From assembly GCA_964392245.1 (NCBI GenBank), contig CAYMOX010000015.1:1-64000 (forward strand): a stretch of DNA of 64,000 bases. Reading direction: 5' to 3'. Positions 35,696 through 45,165 of this stretch are shown one piece after another. The position numbers and the translations under genes are program-made. The notes under the pieces are model-generated. The model saw only the letters and a program-made list of their open reading frames with translations, did not search any database and was not told the origin of the DNA. Position 1 is the first letter of the stretch. The number at the start of each line of letters is the position of its first letter. This DNA is from JAAUUJ01 sp964392245 (GTDB lineage: Bacteria > Cyanobacteriota > Cyanobacteriia > Thermostichales > Thermostichaceae).

Positions 35696-37003
35696 TTCCA
35701 GATCTAGGAGTGTGGAGGGAACCTGGACAGCCAATGACACCACCCGTGCTGCCATAAACGTTGTCATCGCTAACCACAACAGCTGAGTGCTGGAGGCATA
35801 GTAGGCCACAGTAGCAACTGGAAAAAACCCAATTCCACTGGACCAGAGACTCGACTGCCGCAGGATCCGTCCCTGGGTTAACCCTAAAAAATAGCCATCC
35901 AGCATAAAGGCCATGCCCCCCAATCCCAGAATCGGGATCAGCCAGCCCACAACGTCAGAAATTTGAGAAAGTAAGAGGTCTTGATCCGTGAGCAATGAAA
36001 AGAATTGAGGGATGAAGACGAAGATCATGGCAAACCCGAGTCCAGCCACAACACTCACAGCCCCAGAAATCCAGAGCAGTTGTTGTAATTGCTGACGCGA
36101 TCCCTGACCGTAAAAGATGCCCGCCAGACTTTCTGTGGCAAAGGCAAACCCATCAATGCAAAAGGCAGCCAGGGTCACCACCTGCATCACTAGCGTATTC
36201 ACGGCTAAGGTTTCGGTTCCCAGATGAGCACTGAGATTGGTGAACATTGAAAAAGTCATGACCATAATGAAGGTGCGGATCAGAATATCCCGGTTCAGAT
36301 ACAACAGGATTTTGAATTCTGCAAGCGAGCTCAGAACTGGGATAACCCGCTTCACCTCAGTCAAGGGGATCACCCTGATCAACAACAGCAGACACACCCC
36401 CAAAGCCAGATAATCACTCAAGGCCGTTGCCAGTCCTGCCCCCCAGCTTCCCAGCTGCAGCTGCACTATCAAGAGATAATTGAAACCAACATTGCTGAGG
36501 TTACTCATGGCCGAGATCAGGAGCACTCTTCCCCCCTGGGCCTGTCCTAAAAACCATCCCACTGACACCAGATTTAACAGGTAAGCCGGAGCCCCCCAAA
36601 TCCGAGCATTAAAATAGGCTTCTCCCGCCAGCTTCACCTCAGCGTCCCCCTGCAAAAGCCTAAACCCCAGCTCCCGCAAGGGCAATTGCAAAAGCAGAAT
36701 GACAGTCCCGATCAGAGCCGCCAGCACCCAGGATCGCAACCCGATCAGCAGCACCTCTCGAAGATCCTCACGCCCCACCGCCTGAGCCGTACTGCCCGTT
36801 GTCCCCATGCGTAAAAAGCCAAAGGACCAGTAGATGACGTTAAAGAGCACGGTTGCCAGAGCGACACCTGCCAGTGGCGTAATACTCTCCAGATGACCGA
36901 GAAAAGCCAGATCCACGAGGCTGGCCAGCGGCACCATCAAATTAGAAAGTATATTGACCGCCGCCAGTTGGCAAAAGCGGGGGATCAGACCTTCCTTGGG
37001 CAT
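35687..37003 (-). CDS. MATE-family efflux transporter
   Basis: The 438-residue protein has twelve helices and MATE features such as MVPLASLVDLAFLGHL near residue 27, and an internal repeat with LNRDILIRTFIMVMTF. MATE pumps export cationic compounds or metabolites by Na+ or H+ gradients. ATG 37003 (MPKEGLIPRF) is chosen; a frame reaching 37189 has an N-terminal stretch that overlaps the M23 gene and is not homologous. Its stop overlaps the last weak DnaA box. Confidence 0.88.
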   Translation of the reverse strand: MPKEGLIPRFCQLAAVNILSNLMVPLASLVDLAFLGHLESITPLAGVALATVLFNVIYWSFGFLRMGTTGSTAQAVGREDLREVLLIGLRSWVLAALIGTVILLLQLPLRELGFRLLQGDAEVKLAGEAYFNARIWGAPAYLLNLVSVGWFLGQAQGGRVLLISAMSNLSNVGFNYLLIVQLQLGSWGAGLATALSDYLALGVCLLLLIRVIPLTEVKRVIPVLSSLAEFKILLYLNRDILIRTFIMVMTFSMFTNLSAHLGTETLAVNTLVMQVVTLAAFCIDGFAFATESLAGIFYGQGSRQQLQQLLWISGAVSVVAGLGFAMIFVFIPQFFSLLTDQDLLLSQISDVVGWLIPILGLGGMAFMLDGYFLGLTQGRILRQSSLWSSGIGFFPVATVAYYASSTQLLWLAMTTFMAARVVSLAVQVPSTLLDLERG

Positions 37004-37043
37004 GCAATCACAGGGGCGAACATTCTTTAGCTCAGCGATATCC

Positions 37044-38030
37044 CTAACTGGGCACCTGGGCCATGGCCACCTTGAGTAGGTCCGCACTATCCAAGGCCAC
37101 CCATCCCCCAGTCGGAGCCTGCTGCCAGAGCTCAAAATGAAGGTGAGGTCCGGTGGAAAGTCCCGTGGATCCCACATAGCCAACCACACTTCCCTGGGTT
37201 ACGGTCTCTCCCATCGCCACATTGATCTTGTCCATGTGACCGTAGCGGGTGCGCTTATTCCCATGATCGAGAGAGACGGCATTGCCTAATCCCCCGCTGA
37301 CGCCCGCCTGCACCACCTGCCCCGAAAAAGCAGCCAGGATTGGTGTGCCCAGCGGAGCCCCCAGATCCACGCCTTGATGAAATTCCATGGTCCCAGAGAT
37401 CGGGTGGGTACGCATCCCAAACCCTGAAGTGATGGGGACTGGAGCAGGCAGGGGATAGAGCAGATCTTCACGACCAGGAGTCAACGGCACCAGAGGTAGA
37501 GGGGTGGGAGGGGGGGTGGGACTGATCACCTCGATCCCTTTGTTGGGGTTGATGCGCACAATGCTGCCGGAGGATCGTTCCATCAAGAGAATGGGGACTT
37601 CCCCTTCCCGAAACTCGTGCGCCTGATCCGGACTTTGTTTCTCGATCACAATTTCTCGACCCACACCTGTATCCAGTTGCAGCGGAGCATCGGCAGGGGC
37701 TGGATCCGCCTGCACCTGATCATCTCGCAGGGGGGGAATATTGGTCGCAGGAAATTCTCCGGGTGGAGCACTGTTGGGCAGAGGAGCCCCAGGCACTAAA
37801 GGCTGTAGGGGAGTGGAGGGGGGTTGCAGCAACTCCTGGGTATCGAGAGAGGGAGCCGCAGGGGGAGGCGCAGGCAGAGGAGCACCCTGACTCAGGGCTC
37901 GGGGGGACAGGCTCCAGGCCAGCATCAGTCCTAAACCCAGACACAATCCCCAGCGCAAAATCGGCTGAGATCCGATCCAGAGTTGCACTTGATCCTGGAG
38001 CTGAGCCAGTGATGACTTAATCCGCACCAT
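37044..38030 (-). CDS. M23 (LytM-type) metallopeptidase, envelope protein
   Basis: The 328-residue protein has a signal anchor (LRWGLCLGLGLMLAWSL, about residues 25-41), then a proline-rich spacer (to about 190) and a C-terminal peptidase M23 domain: HQGVDLGAPLGTPI and HLHFEL with GHMD give the zinc ligands H-x3-D and H-x-H. It would cut peptide bridges in peptidoglycan or regulate amidases in the periplasm. ATG 38030 follows GGGAGAG. It is 40 bases from the MATE start on the same strand. Confidence 0.9.
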   Translation of the reverse strand: MVRIKSSLAQLQDQVQLWIGSQPILRWGLCLGLGLMLAWSLSPRALSQGAPLPAPPPAAPSLDTQELLQPPSTPLQPLVPGAPLPNSAPPGEFPATNIPPLRDDQVQADPAPADAPLQLDTGVGREIVIEKQSPDQAHEFREGEVPILLMERSSGSIVRINPNKGIEVISPTPPPTPLPLVPLTPGREDLLYPLPAPVPITSGFGMRTHPISGTMEFHQGVDLGAPLGTPILAAFSGQVVQAGVSGGLGNAVSLDHGNKRTRYGHMDKINVAMGETVTQGSVVGYVGSTGLSTGPHLHFELWQQAPTGGWVALDSADLLKVAMAQVPS

Positions 38031-38090
38031 GGACTCTCCCGTCAAACACACCACCTTTATCTTGATCGCAGCAGACCGAAATGGGGAAGG

Positions 38091-38921
38091 TCAATCTCCG
38101 AAGCTCTTCTGGGAGTAAAGGGTCGGTGTTCCCAGCTCTGGATCGGTTCTGAGGTATCCCAGGTGCAGTTGGCCAGGCTTGACCGTTTGCACTCCCTGGC
38201 TTGTCAGGATCTGGAGAGTTCCGGTGCATGTGATCCCTTCGATCTTGACTGCACCCCATGGGGAAGATGGCAAAACCTGCTGCTGATACATAAGCCATGA
38301 GTTGATCTCCGCCTGGATCGAGGTCAGCCCCGACTGCTTCCAGATGCTATACCCCTGCTCTAATCCTTGTAAAACCCAGGCTGCCACCTGTGTCAGGTCC
38401 AGAGGTTGATGCATCAGAGTGGAGAGGCTGATCCCCATGTCAGGTACAGAATTATTTACATTTAAGCCTAACCCGGCCACCACCACCTCTGCTTGAGGGG
38501 AGGAGGAGCGCGTTTGCAGTAGCAATCCTCCCAGCTTCTGCCCCTCGGCCACTAGATCATTGGGCCATTTGATCTTGAGTTCTAGAGGCAAGTTGCTCCG
38601 CAGCGAGGCGATCACCCCCCAGGCTAACGCAATGGTGAGTTCAAACCCATTCATCAAAGGGGCATCCGGTCTGAGCAGAAGCGAGAGATAGAGTCCGCCT
38701 GGTTCTGACTGCCAGGTGCGCCCATACTGCCCCCGTCCCTGTAGCTGGCGCGTCGCTACAACGGTGGTGCCCTCTGGCAACGGATCGGATGGGAATGCAC
38801 AGCCCCCATGGGCCCAATTCAGTAACAGACGGTTGGTGGAATTCACTTGACTGCACTGAAACAATACTCGCCCACAGGACTGAGTGCGTAAAAGCTGATG
38901 GAAACGAAGAGGATGGAGCAC
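38091..38921 (-). CDS. birA: Biotin-[acetyl-CoA-carboxylase] ligase
   Basis: It activates biotin and attaches it to the carrier of acetyl-CoA carboxylase. The 276 residues have the biotin-protein-ligase core: VNSTNRLLL, TRQLQGRGQYGRTWQSEPGGLYLSLLLRP (GRGRxGR biotinyl-AMP loop) and KIKWPNDLVAEGQKLGG with the catalytic lysine region. There is no N-terminal winged helix, so it is not a DNA-binding repressor. The GTG start at 38921 is the only in-frame option fitting the family. It is 60 bases upstream of the M23 gene and may share a transcript with it. Confidence 0.93.
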   Translation of the reverse strand: MLHPLRFHQLLRTQSCGRVLFQCSQVNSTNRLLLNWAHGGCAFPSDPLPEGTTVVATRQLQGRGQYGRTWQSEPGGLYLSLLLRPDAPLMNGFELTIALAWGVIASLRSNLPLELKIKWPNDLVAEGQKLGGLLLQTRSSSPQAEVVVAGLGLNVNNSVPDMGISLSTLMHQPLDLTQVAAWVLQGLEQGYSIWKQSGLTSIQAEINSWLMYQQQVLPSSPWGAVKIEGITCTGTLQILTSQGVQTVKPGQLHLGYLRTDPELGTPTLYSQKSFGD

Positions 38922-39005
38922 CCGATTGACACCTGTAGAACCCCGCTTAATCTAACTCGATCTCGCTATGATCAGTGAGTCTGTAGCTCTTGAGCAGGAG
39001 CGATT

Positions 39006-39704
39006 ATGTTGCAACCTGTGGTTTTGGATCACTATCCTGACTCTGATGGTCAACCCATGGCTGACAATACTGAACAGTATCTGTGGATAGTGCGCTTGGT
39101 TTCCAACCTGCGGATCTTACTCAAGGATCAAACCGCGTTTGTCGCTGGTGATCTGCTGTGGTATCCACTGCAGGTTCAAGAGGAAGGAGCCAAACCTCCG
39201 TCACAAGCCCCTGATGTCATGGTTGTTCTGGGTCGTCCTGCGGGATATCGGGGCAGCTACAAGCAATGGCAGGAGGAAGGGATCGCGCCGCAAGTTGTGT
39301 TTGAAATTATCTCGCCGAGCAACTCTGTTTCTGAGTTTGGCCACAAACAGAACTTTTATTCACAGTATGGGGTTTTGGAGATGTATTTCTACGATCCCCT
39401 GAGTTATGGGTTTTGGGGATTGGTACGAGACTCTATTGATGCTTCTTTTCACCTGATCACACCCCTGAATCTGCCGTGGGTGTCTCCCATCTTAGGAATT
39501 CGTTTTGAAATGTTTGAGGATGGCCTATCTGTCTTTTATCCCACAGGAGAAATCTTCAAGGATCCGGAAGCATTAGGAGAGGAGCGCGATGCAGCCCGAG
39601 AAGAACGGGATGCGGCACGAGAAGAGAGGGATGCGGCCCGAGAAGAACGGGATCGAGCTTGGAGCAAACTGAGGGAGTTGGGCATTGATCCATCAACCCT
39701 GTAG
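39006..39704 (+). CDS. Uma2-family (DUF820) protein with coiled-coil repeat tail
   Basis: The 232-residue protein has the Uma2/PD-(D/E)XK-like domain (residues 1-185): PDVMVVLGRPAGYRGSYKQWQEEGIAPQVVFEIISPSNSVSEFGHKQNFYSQYGVLEMYFYDP keeps the D and E-x-x residues of the restriction-endonuclease fold. This family is hugely expanded in cyanobacteria and of unknown role; a nuclease function is predicted only. The tail (residues 192-225) is EERDAAR repeated almost four times, a coiled coil. The start is supported by GGAG. It stands alone, divergent from birA. Confidence 0.88.
   Translation: MLQPVVLDHYPDSDGQPMADNTEQYLWIVRLVSNLRILLKDQTAFVAGDLLWYPLQVQEEGAKPPSQAPDVMVVLGRPAGYRGSYKQWQEEGIAPQVVFEIISPSNSVSEFGHKQNFYSQYGVLEMYFYDPLSYGFWGLVRDSIDASFHLITPLNLPWVSPILGIRFEMFEDGLSVFYPTGEIFKDPEALGEERDAAREERDAAREERDAAREERDRAWSKLRELGIDPSTL
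39579..39656 (+). repeat. 21-bp tandem repeat encoding EERDAAR
   Basis: Three full 21-base units (39579-39599, 39600-39620, 39621-39641) and a partial fourth differ by a few synonymous changes. Each encodes EERDAAR. The unit keeps the reading frame and gives a charged heptad. Such tails often vary in copy number between strains. Confidence 0.9.
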
Positions 39705-39821
39705 ATCCGGTAAGGCTGTTAGGTTGGGTGGTGAAAATCTCTGGTATTCTAGGGTCAATTCCAGGGATAGTGTATTCATGAGTTTTTAGTCTAATTGAAG
39801 TCTCGTTTCAGGGAGGATCTT

Positions 39822-40616
39822 ATGGGGGTCAGAGAAATCTATGAAGCGGGTGTATTCAACTGGGTGGAACTGGTAACCACAGAGGCTGAGGTAGCAAAGC
39901 AGTTTTATCAGCAGCTATTTAATTGGAATTTTCAAGATCTGCCAGTTGAAGAGGGTCGTCCTTATTCTATGGCCTTTAAAAATGATCGCAGTGTTGCTGC
40001 CGTATTTCAGATGTCTGATGACATGAAAGATCAACACATTCCTCCCCACTGGCAAAGCTACATCAATGTTCTAGATCTGGAAGAAGCAGTGCAGAAATGG
40101 CAAACCCATGGTGGAATCGTGCTGGCTCCGCCTTTTGAAGTTATGGATGCGGGGCGGATGGCAGTTGTCAAAGATCCTGTGGGTGCAGCCCTGACTCTCT
40201 GGCAAGCGAAGACCCATGTGGGGGCGGGTCTAGTGAACGAAGTGAATACTTTCTGCTGGGCTGAGTTGCAGACCCGAGATCCAGAAGCAGCAAAGCTGTT
40301 TTATCAGGCTGTGCTTGACTGGGAATATGAGGTTGAAGAGAAGCCTCCTTATTACATCACTGGCAAAGTAAAGGGTCACTACAACTGCGGCATCTTCGAT
40401 ATGAGCCAGGTGGAAATGCCTGCCGAGATCCCTTCAAGCTGGGTGGTTTATTTCAATGTACAGAGCCTTGATGACTCAATCCATCAGGTCAAGAGTCTGG
40501 GTGGCAACCTGCTGATGGAAGCCCCCATGACCATTGAGGCAGGTCGTTTTACCACGATTGCTGATCCTCAGGGGGCAGTCCTGGTCCTGATTGAGTTGAA
40601 GATCGTTGATGATTAG
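39822..40616 (+). CDS. Tandem VOC (glyoxalase/bleomycin-resistance-type) protein
   Basis: The 264-residue protein consists of two VOC domains (about residues 8-125 and 135-260), each beginning FNWVELVTTEAEVAKQFYQQLFNW / FCWAELQTRDPEAAKLFYQAVLDW. The paired metal-ligand positions of VOC enzymes are partly kept, but substrate and metal cannot be told. ATG 39822 follows GGGAGG. It is convergent with the P-type ATPase gene. Possible roles include thiol- or antibiotic-modifying functions. Confidence 0.87.
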   Translation: MGVREIYEAGVFNWVELVTTEAEVAKQFYQQLFNWNFQDLPVEEGRPYSMAFKNDRSVAAVFQMSDDMKDQHIPPHWQSYINVLDLEEAVQKWQTHGGIVLAPPFEVMDAGRMAVVKDPVGAALTLWQAKTHVGAGLVNEVNTFCWAELQTRDPEAAKLFYQAVLDWEYEVEEKPPYYITGKVKGHYNCGIFDMSQVEMPAEIPSSWVVYFNVQSLDDSIHQVKSLGGNLLMEAPMTIEAGRFTTIADPQGAVLVLIELKIVDD

Positions 40617-40662
40617 AAAGATAGGATGAAGATAGATTCTCTGGAGACATGAGGCTTTTAAT

Positions 40663-43431
40663 TTACTGGGGCAGGGAGGAACCCGAGTCCTGTGGCAATC
40701 CCGGAGGGGAGGGATGGGTGGATTGTCGTCTGTACTCCAGAGGTCGTTGCAGCAACCTGCGAACCGCTTTCTCCCCTTCCCCGCAGATCATCATGATGAT
40801 GCCCGCTCCCAGACAGAGCCACAGTTCACGGATAAAGAGGCCCTCACACTGAAATACAGGCTGTAGCCAGGGAACATACAGGATCAAGAAATGGAGAACA
40901 CAAGTGCTGATTACCGCTAATGTCAGCACCGGATTAGGAGCCAGTTGCAGCCAGTTTGTTCGTTCCGATCGCATCGTGAGCACTAAACCCACCCGACAGG
41001 AGAGCAGGGTAGTCCAAACAATACTTTGCCAGTGAGGATTTCCCTGGTGACAGCCGATCCAGGCGATCAAAAGCAGCAGGCCTCCCATCAGGGTGCCCAT
41101 CCAGCTGATCCCCCATCCGAGACCCCGACTGAACACAGATTCTCGCGGCGAATAGGGGGGGCGTTGCATCACCGAGGATTCTGCAGGTTCAAAACTGAGG
41201 GCAACCGCCAGGATCCCATCCGCCAGCAGGTTGATCCAGAGAATTTGCAGGGGGAGCAGGGGTAAAGGCAGACCGAGAAAAGGGCCAAGGACAATCAGCC
41301 AGAGTTCTCCCAGATTGCCGGTAAGGCTGAAGCGGATGAACTTGCGGACATTATCGTAGATCCGTCTACCCTCATGGGCGGCGGCCACGATTGCGGCAAA
41401 GTTGTCATTGAGCAGGACCATATCGGCAGCTTCCTTGGCTACATCAGTGCCGGTCTGGCCCATGGCAATACCAATATCCGCCTGTTTAAGAGCAGGGGCA
41501 TCATTGATCCCATCTCCCGTCATGGCCACCACCTCGCCCCAGTGCTGGAGGGAGCGCACTACCTGTAACTTGTGCTGAGGTGTCACGCGACTGAAGACTG
41601 ATCTTGACTGAACCCACTGCCGCAGTTGTTCGGGCGAGGTGGTATCCATTTCATGGCCAGTTATCGCTGGAGCAGTTCCATCCCAAATGCCCGTTTCGCG
41701 TGCGATGGTTGCGGCGGTCAGGGGGTGATCCCCCGTGATCAAGAGGGTACGCACTCCAGCCTGCTGACAGATTTGCACAGCTCTGGCTGCCTCTGGTCGC
41801 GGTGCATCATACAATCCCAGGATCCCGAGAAAGACTTGCTGAGACTGATCCTCAGGCGTGACCACTCGGGCATCTGCCCTCAGGGGGAGATAAGCCACTC
41901 CGATCACCCGCCGTCCCTGACCTGCCAGATCGTCTACCCGTTGTAGCCAGGCCAGCCGTTCCCTATCCCGAAGGGGGATCCGTTCGTTCCCCTGCCAGAG
42001 ATAGGTGCTGGTTTTCAGAAGCGTTTCTGGGGCTCCCTTGATAAAAGCAACTCTTTGGATCCCCTGTTGTGCTAGATCAGTTTGCCAGGGTTTGAGCTCC
42101 TTACCGCAATCCTGTGGATCCGGCAGATTGTGAATTGTGATCATCCGCTTCAGGTCAACATCAAAGGGGATCTCGGCCACACGCGGAAACTGGGCTTCTA
42201 GGTCCGATCGATGGAGTTGCAGAAGTAGGCCCGCCTCCACCAGAGCAACTTCGGTGGGATCCCCGAGCGGGGTTGCAGGGGTAGAGTGGGTGAACTGAAG
42301 GATTGGAGCGTTATTGCAGAGGATCCCGCCTAGGAACAGCAGGCTCAACTCGAGTGAGCGGGTCTCGAGAGGACTGCGCAGATCTCTGGTGCCACCGGCG
42401 GTAATCACCTCGGACACCTTCATGCGCCCTTCTGTTAGGGTTCCCGTTTTGTCGGTGCAGATCACCGTTACCGATCCCAGGGTTTCCACCGCTGGCAGGT
42501 TGCGGATCAGGACCTGTTGACCGAGCATGCGTTCACACCCCAGAGCCAGAGCAATGGTGACCACGGCAGGTAATCCCTCGGGCACAGCGGCGACGGCCAG
42601 ACTCACCGACTCCAGAGCCATAAACATCCAGTCTTCCCCGCGCCAGAGACCCAGCAGAAAAACCAGACCACAGATGATCACAATGCCCACCCCCAACACC
42701 CAGCCCAGTTGATCCAGGCGGTGCTGCAGAGGCGTCGAGCTGGTTTGAATCGCTTGAATGGCAGTGGCGATCTGTCCTAGGTGAGTATGCACCCCCGTTT
42801 CTGTAACCACTGCCTCACCCCGTCCCGACGTTACGAGGGTCCCCATAAACGCCATATTGGTCTGATCGGCCAGGGCAATATCACTAGAGTTGAGAACTGT
42901 TTCTGTTTTTTCTACGGGTTCCGATTCCCCGGTGAGGGAAGCCTCCTGGATCTGAAGGTGATGGGTTTCCAGCAAGCGACAATCCGCAGGCACCCGGTGT
43001 CCAGCCTCCAGCATGATCACATCCCCTGGCACCAGCTCTCGGGCTGAGTAGGATCCCAATTGCCCCTCTCGCCGGATCCAGACTTGAGGAATGGTTAAGC
43101 GGTTGAGGGCGGCCATGGCCTGATTGGCTTGAACTTCCTGACGCACACCGATCACGGCATTGAAACCCACGATGGCCAGGATCGCGATGGCATCTTTGTA
43201 GTCACCCAAGCAGAGGGAGAGGATTGCTGCCGCCAGCAGGATCAACACCAACGAAGACAGGATCTGTTTCAGCAACAGTTGCCAGAGAGATTCCTGCTCA
43301 GGATCGGGTAATTGGTTCGGACCCCAGTGCTGCAACCGCTTTTCAACCTCTGCTTGCGAAAGTCCCGAAAGATCTGTCTGCAGGGATTGCAGGATCTCAC
43401 TGGAGGAGATGTTGTACCAGCAGCGTGTCAC
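40663..43431 (-). CDS. P-type (P2A-like) cation-transporting ATPase
   Basis: The 922-residue protein has the P2 ATPase plan: an N-terminal cation-ATPase domain (SSEILQSLQTDLSGLSQAEVEKRL), TGES (SLTGESEPVEK), phosphorylation site CTDKTGTLTEG, PEGLPAVVTIALALGC in M4, MTGDGINDAPALKQADIGIAMG, and M6 WINLLADGILAVALSFEP. PEGL plus the Asn/Asp pair in M6 suggest Ca2+ or Mn2+ transport. The GTG start follows GGAGG. It is the largest gene here and is bounded by an AT-rich gap upstream. Confidence 0.93.
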   Translation of the reverse strand: MTRCWYNISSSEILQSLQTDLSGLSQAEVEKRLQHWGPNQLPDPEQESLWQLLLKQILSSLVLILLAAAILSLCLGDYKDAIAILAIVGFNAVIGVRQEVQANQAMAALNRLTIPQVWIRREGQLGSYSARELVPGDVIMLEAGHRVPADCRLLETHHLQIQEASLTGESEPVEKTETVLNSSDIALADQTNMAFMGTLVTSGRGEAVVTETGVHTHLGQIATAIQAIQTSSTPLQHRLDQLGWVLGVGIVIICGLVFLLGLWRGEDWMFMALESVSLAVAAVPEGLPAVVTIALALGCERMLGQQVLIRNLPAVETLGSVTVICTDKTGTLTEGRMKVSEVITAGGTRDLRSPLETRSLELSLLFLGGILCNNAPILQFTHSTPATPLGDPTEVALVEAGLLLQLHRSDLEAQFPRVAEIPFDVDLKRMITIHNLPDPQDCGKELKPWQTDLAQQGIQRVAFIKGAPETLLKTSTYLWQGNERIPLRDRERLAWLQRVDDLAGQGRRVIGVAYLPLRADARVVTPEDQSQQVFLGILGLYDAPRPEAARAVQICQQAGVRTLLITGDHPLTAATIARETGIWDGTAPAITGHEMDTTSPEQLRQWVQSRSVFSRVTPQHKLQVVRSLQHWGEVVAMTGDGINDAPALKQADIGIAMGQTGTDVAKEAADMVLLNDNFAAIVAAAHEGRRIYDNVRKFIRFSLTGNLGELWLIVLGPFLGLPLPLLPLQILWINLLADGILAVALSFEPAESSVMQRPPYSPRESVFSRGLGWGISWMGTLMGGLLLLIAWIGCHQGNPHWQSIVWTTLLSCRVGLVLTMRSERTNWLQLAPNPVLTLAVISTCVLHFLILYVPWLQPVFQCEGLFIRELWLCLGAGIIMMICGEGEKAVRRLLQRPLEYRRQSTHPSPPGLPQDSGSSLPQ

Positions 43432-43851
43432 CTTGCCCTCCTGGGATTCTACGAAAGTACAGCTATTCTAGGACGCTCCCCTCTTATCTGGCGGATCGCA
43501 GCCCTTTGTGAAACCGAGAAATCATTGGCAGATCAACTTTCCAGAGGTAGATATGCTGACGACCAGAATTCAAGCTCATGTTCTGGCTTTGCGGATGATA
43601 TGGACCTAGACATAGTTTTACTTGCAGCAATAGTAAAAAGATTAACAACAAAGAGACATTTCTTGCCTTGAACCGAAATAAGTATATAGACTACCCAAGA
43701 TCAACAGAGAGAGAAATGATAATTGCATCCCAGCGCACGAAAGATTTATAGTGCTCATGCTATGAAAATACAAGCAAGGAAAATAGAGCATCCTAGCGTC
43801 GTTAGTTTTAATGTTTACAGTCTGAAATTCGTGATGTGAGAGTGTTGCAAT
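43432..43851. other. AT-rich intergenic region upstream of surface-polysaccharide genes
   Basis: About 420 bases with no credible gene, clearly richer in A and T than the flanks, especially 43600-43850. It should hold the promoter for the glycosyltransferase/ABC exporter run and the start of the ATPase gene's promoter. No repeat or RNA gene is evident. The composition fits a boundary of transferred DNA. Confidence 0.4.
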
Positions 43852-45117
43852 ATGAGAATTGCTATGATTGCTAATGGATTCCCCTTGCTCTCGGAAACTT
43901 TTGTACTGAATCAAATTATTGGCCTGATCAATCGAGGTCATGAAGTGGATATCTATACTCGGAGATATGGTGACTACAGCAAAATGCATCCCGATGTACT
44001 GACGCATAAACTGTTGTCTCATACCTATCGACTGCTTGACTGCCCCAGGACATTATCGAAACAGTTGAAACAAAGCCTGTGGTTGTTAATCCAGTATGGA
44101 TTGATTGATCCTTTGCGTTTACTTCCTGTTCTGACCTCTTCACAAGGATCCTTCTGGGATCGCTTATCTATGGGATTTATCAGCCTGGGTAAGAAGTCAT
44201 ATGATATCGTCCACTGCCAGTTCGGTACGCTTGGAGAGATTGGACATCTTTTCCGTTCTGTCAATGGGGGTCGTCTCATCATTTCATTTCGAGGCTATGA
44301 CATTAGCAGTTATGTGCAACAATATGGTAGGTCAGTTTATAATTCTGTGTTTGCAAATGGGGATCTTTTTCTAACAAACTGTGAGTTTTTTCGTCAACGA
44401 CTGTTGCAGTTGGGATGTGATCCTGCCCGCTTGCATGTGCTCTATTCTGGACTGGCACTCTCACAATTTCCTTGTCAGGAGCGGCATTTCCCAGAAGATG
44501 GTCAGGTAAAAATTGCCTGCACAGGACGGCTGGTGGAGAAGAAAGGAATTCCTGATGCCATTGCAGCAGTTGCTCAGGTGACTAAACAATATCCCAAGAT
44601 TGAGTTTCATATTATCGGAGAAGGGATCCTGCGGCAGGATCTGCAAGCTCTGATTGATTCATTCGGGTTGGAGAAAACCATTCATCTCAGGGGACAGAAA
44701 AATCGGCAGGAGATCATCCAGATCTTGAGTCAATCTCATCTGTTTCTTGCCCCCAGTATCACCGCCAGCGATGGCAATCAGGATGCTCCCACCAATGTCC
44801 TGAAAGAGGCAATGGCACTGGGTCTACCCGTGATCAGCACCCGCCATGGGGGGATCCCGGAATTGGTGCAGGATGGCATCTCAGGGTTTCTGGTGCCTGA
44901 ACGAGATCCAGAGGCCCTGGCGAATCGGTTGCTGTACTTGATTAATCATCCAGAATGCTGGCCTGAAATGGGACGGGCCGGACGTCAGGTTGTAGAACGG
45001 GTGTTTGATCTGGAAGCTCTGAATGATCAGCTGGTGCAACTCTACGAAAAGGCTCTTGAGATCCCTCAAGAGCACTGGGATTTCCATCCCGCTGTATTCA
45101 GTCGCAAGATGATTTAA
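43852..45117 (+). CDS. GT4-family glycosyltransferase
   Basis: The 421-residue protein opens with MIANGFPLLSETFVLNQIIGLINRGHEVDIYT, as in colanic-acid-type (WcaL-like) glycosyltransferases. It has a GT-B fold with VEKKGIPDAIAAVAQV and HIIGEGILRQDLQAL in the C-terminal domain, and DAPTNVLKEAMALGLPVISTRHGGIPELV containing the E-x7-E nucleotide-sugar motif. It adds a sugar to a lipid-linked polymer. It is the first gene of a run ending with an ABC exporter. Confidence 0.88.
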   Translation: MRIAMIANGFPLLSETFVLNQIIGLINRGHEVDIYTRRYGDYSKMHPDVLTHKLLSHTYRLLDCPRTLSKQLKQSLWLLIQYGLIDPLRLLPVLTSSQGSFWDRLSMGFISLGKKSYDIVHCQFGTLGEIGHLFRSVNGGRLIISFRGYDISSYVQQYGRSVYNSVFANGDLFLTNCEFFRQRLLQLGCDPARLHVLYSGLALSQFPCQERHFPEDGQVKIACTGRLVEKKGIPDAIAAVAQVTKQYPKIEFHIIGEGILRQDLQALIDSFGLEKTIHLRGQKNRQEIIQILSQSHLFLAPSITASDGNQDAPTNVLKEAMALGLPVISTRHGGIPELVQDGISGFLVPERDPEALANRLLYLINHPECWPEMGRAGRQVVERVFDLEALNDQLVQLYEKALEIPQEHWDFHPAVFSRKMI

Positions 45118-45165
45118 CCGAGGTCATTGCTATCACAGCTTCTTTACCCACACGCAGGAGATCTC

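Noticed and set aside
39079..39090. Isolated DnaA-box-like CTATCCACA on the minus strand
   Set aside because: It is a single box inside the Uma2 coding region with no neighbours. One such 9-mer is expected by chance in 64 kb.
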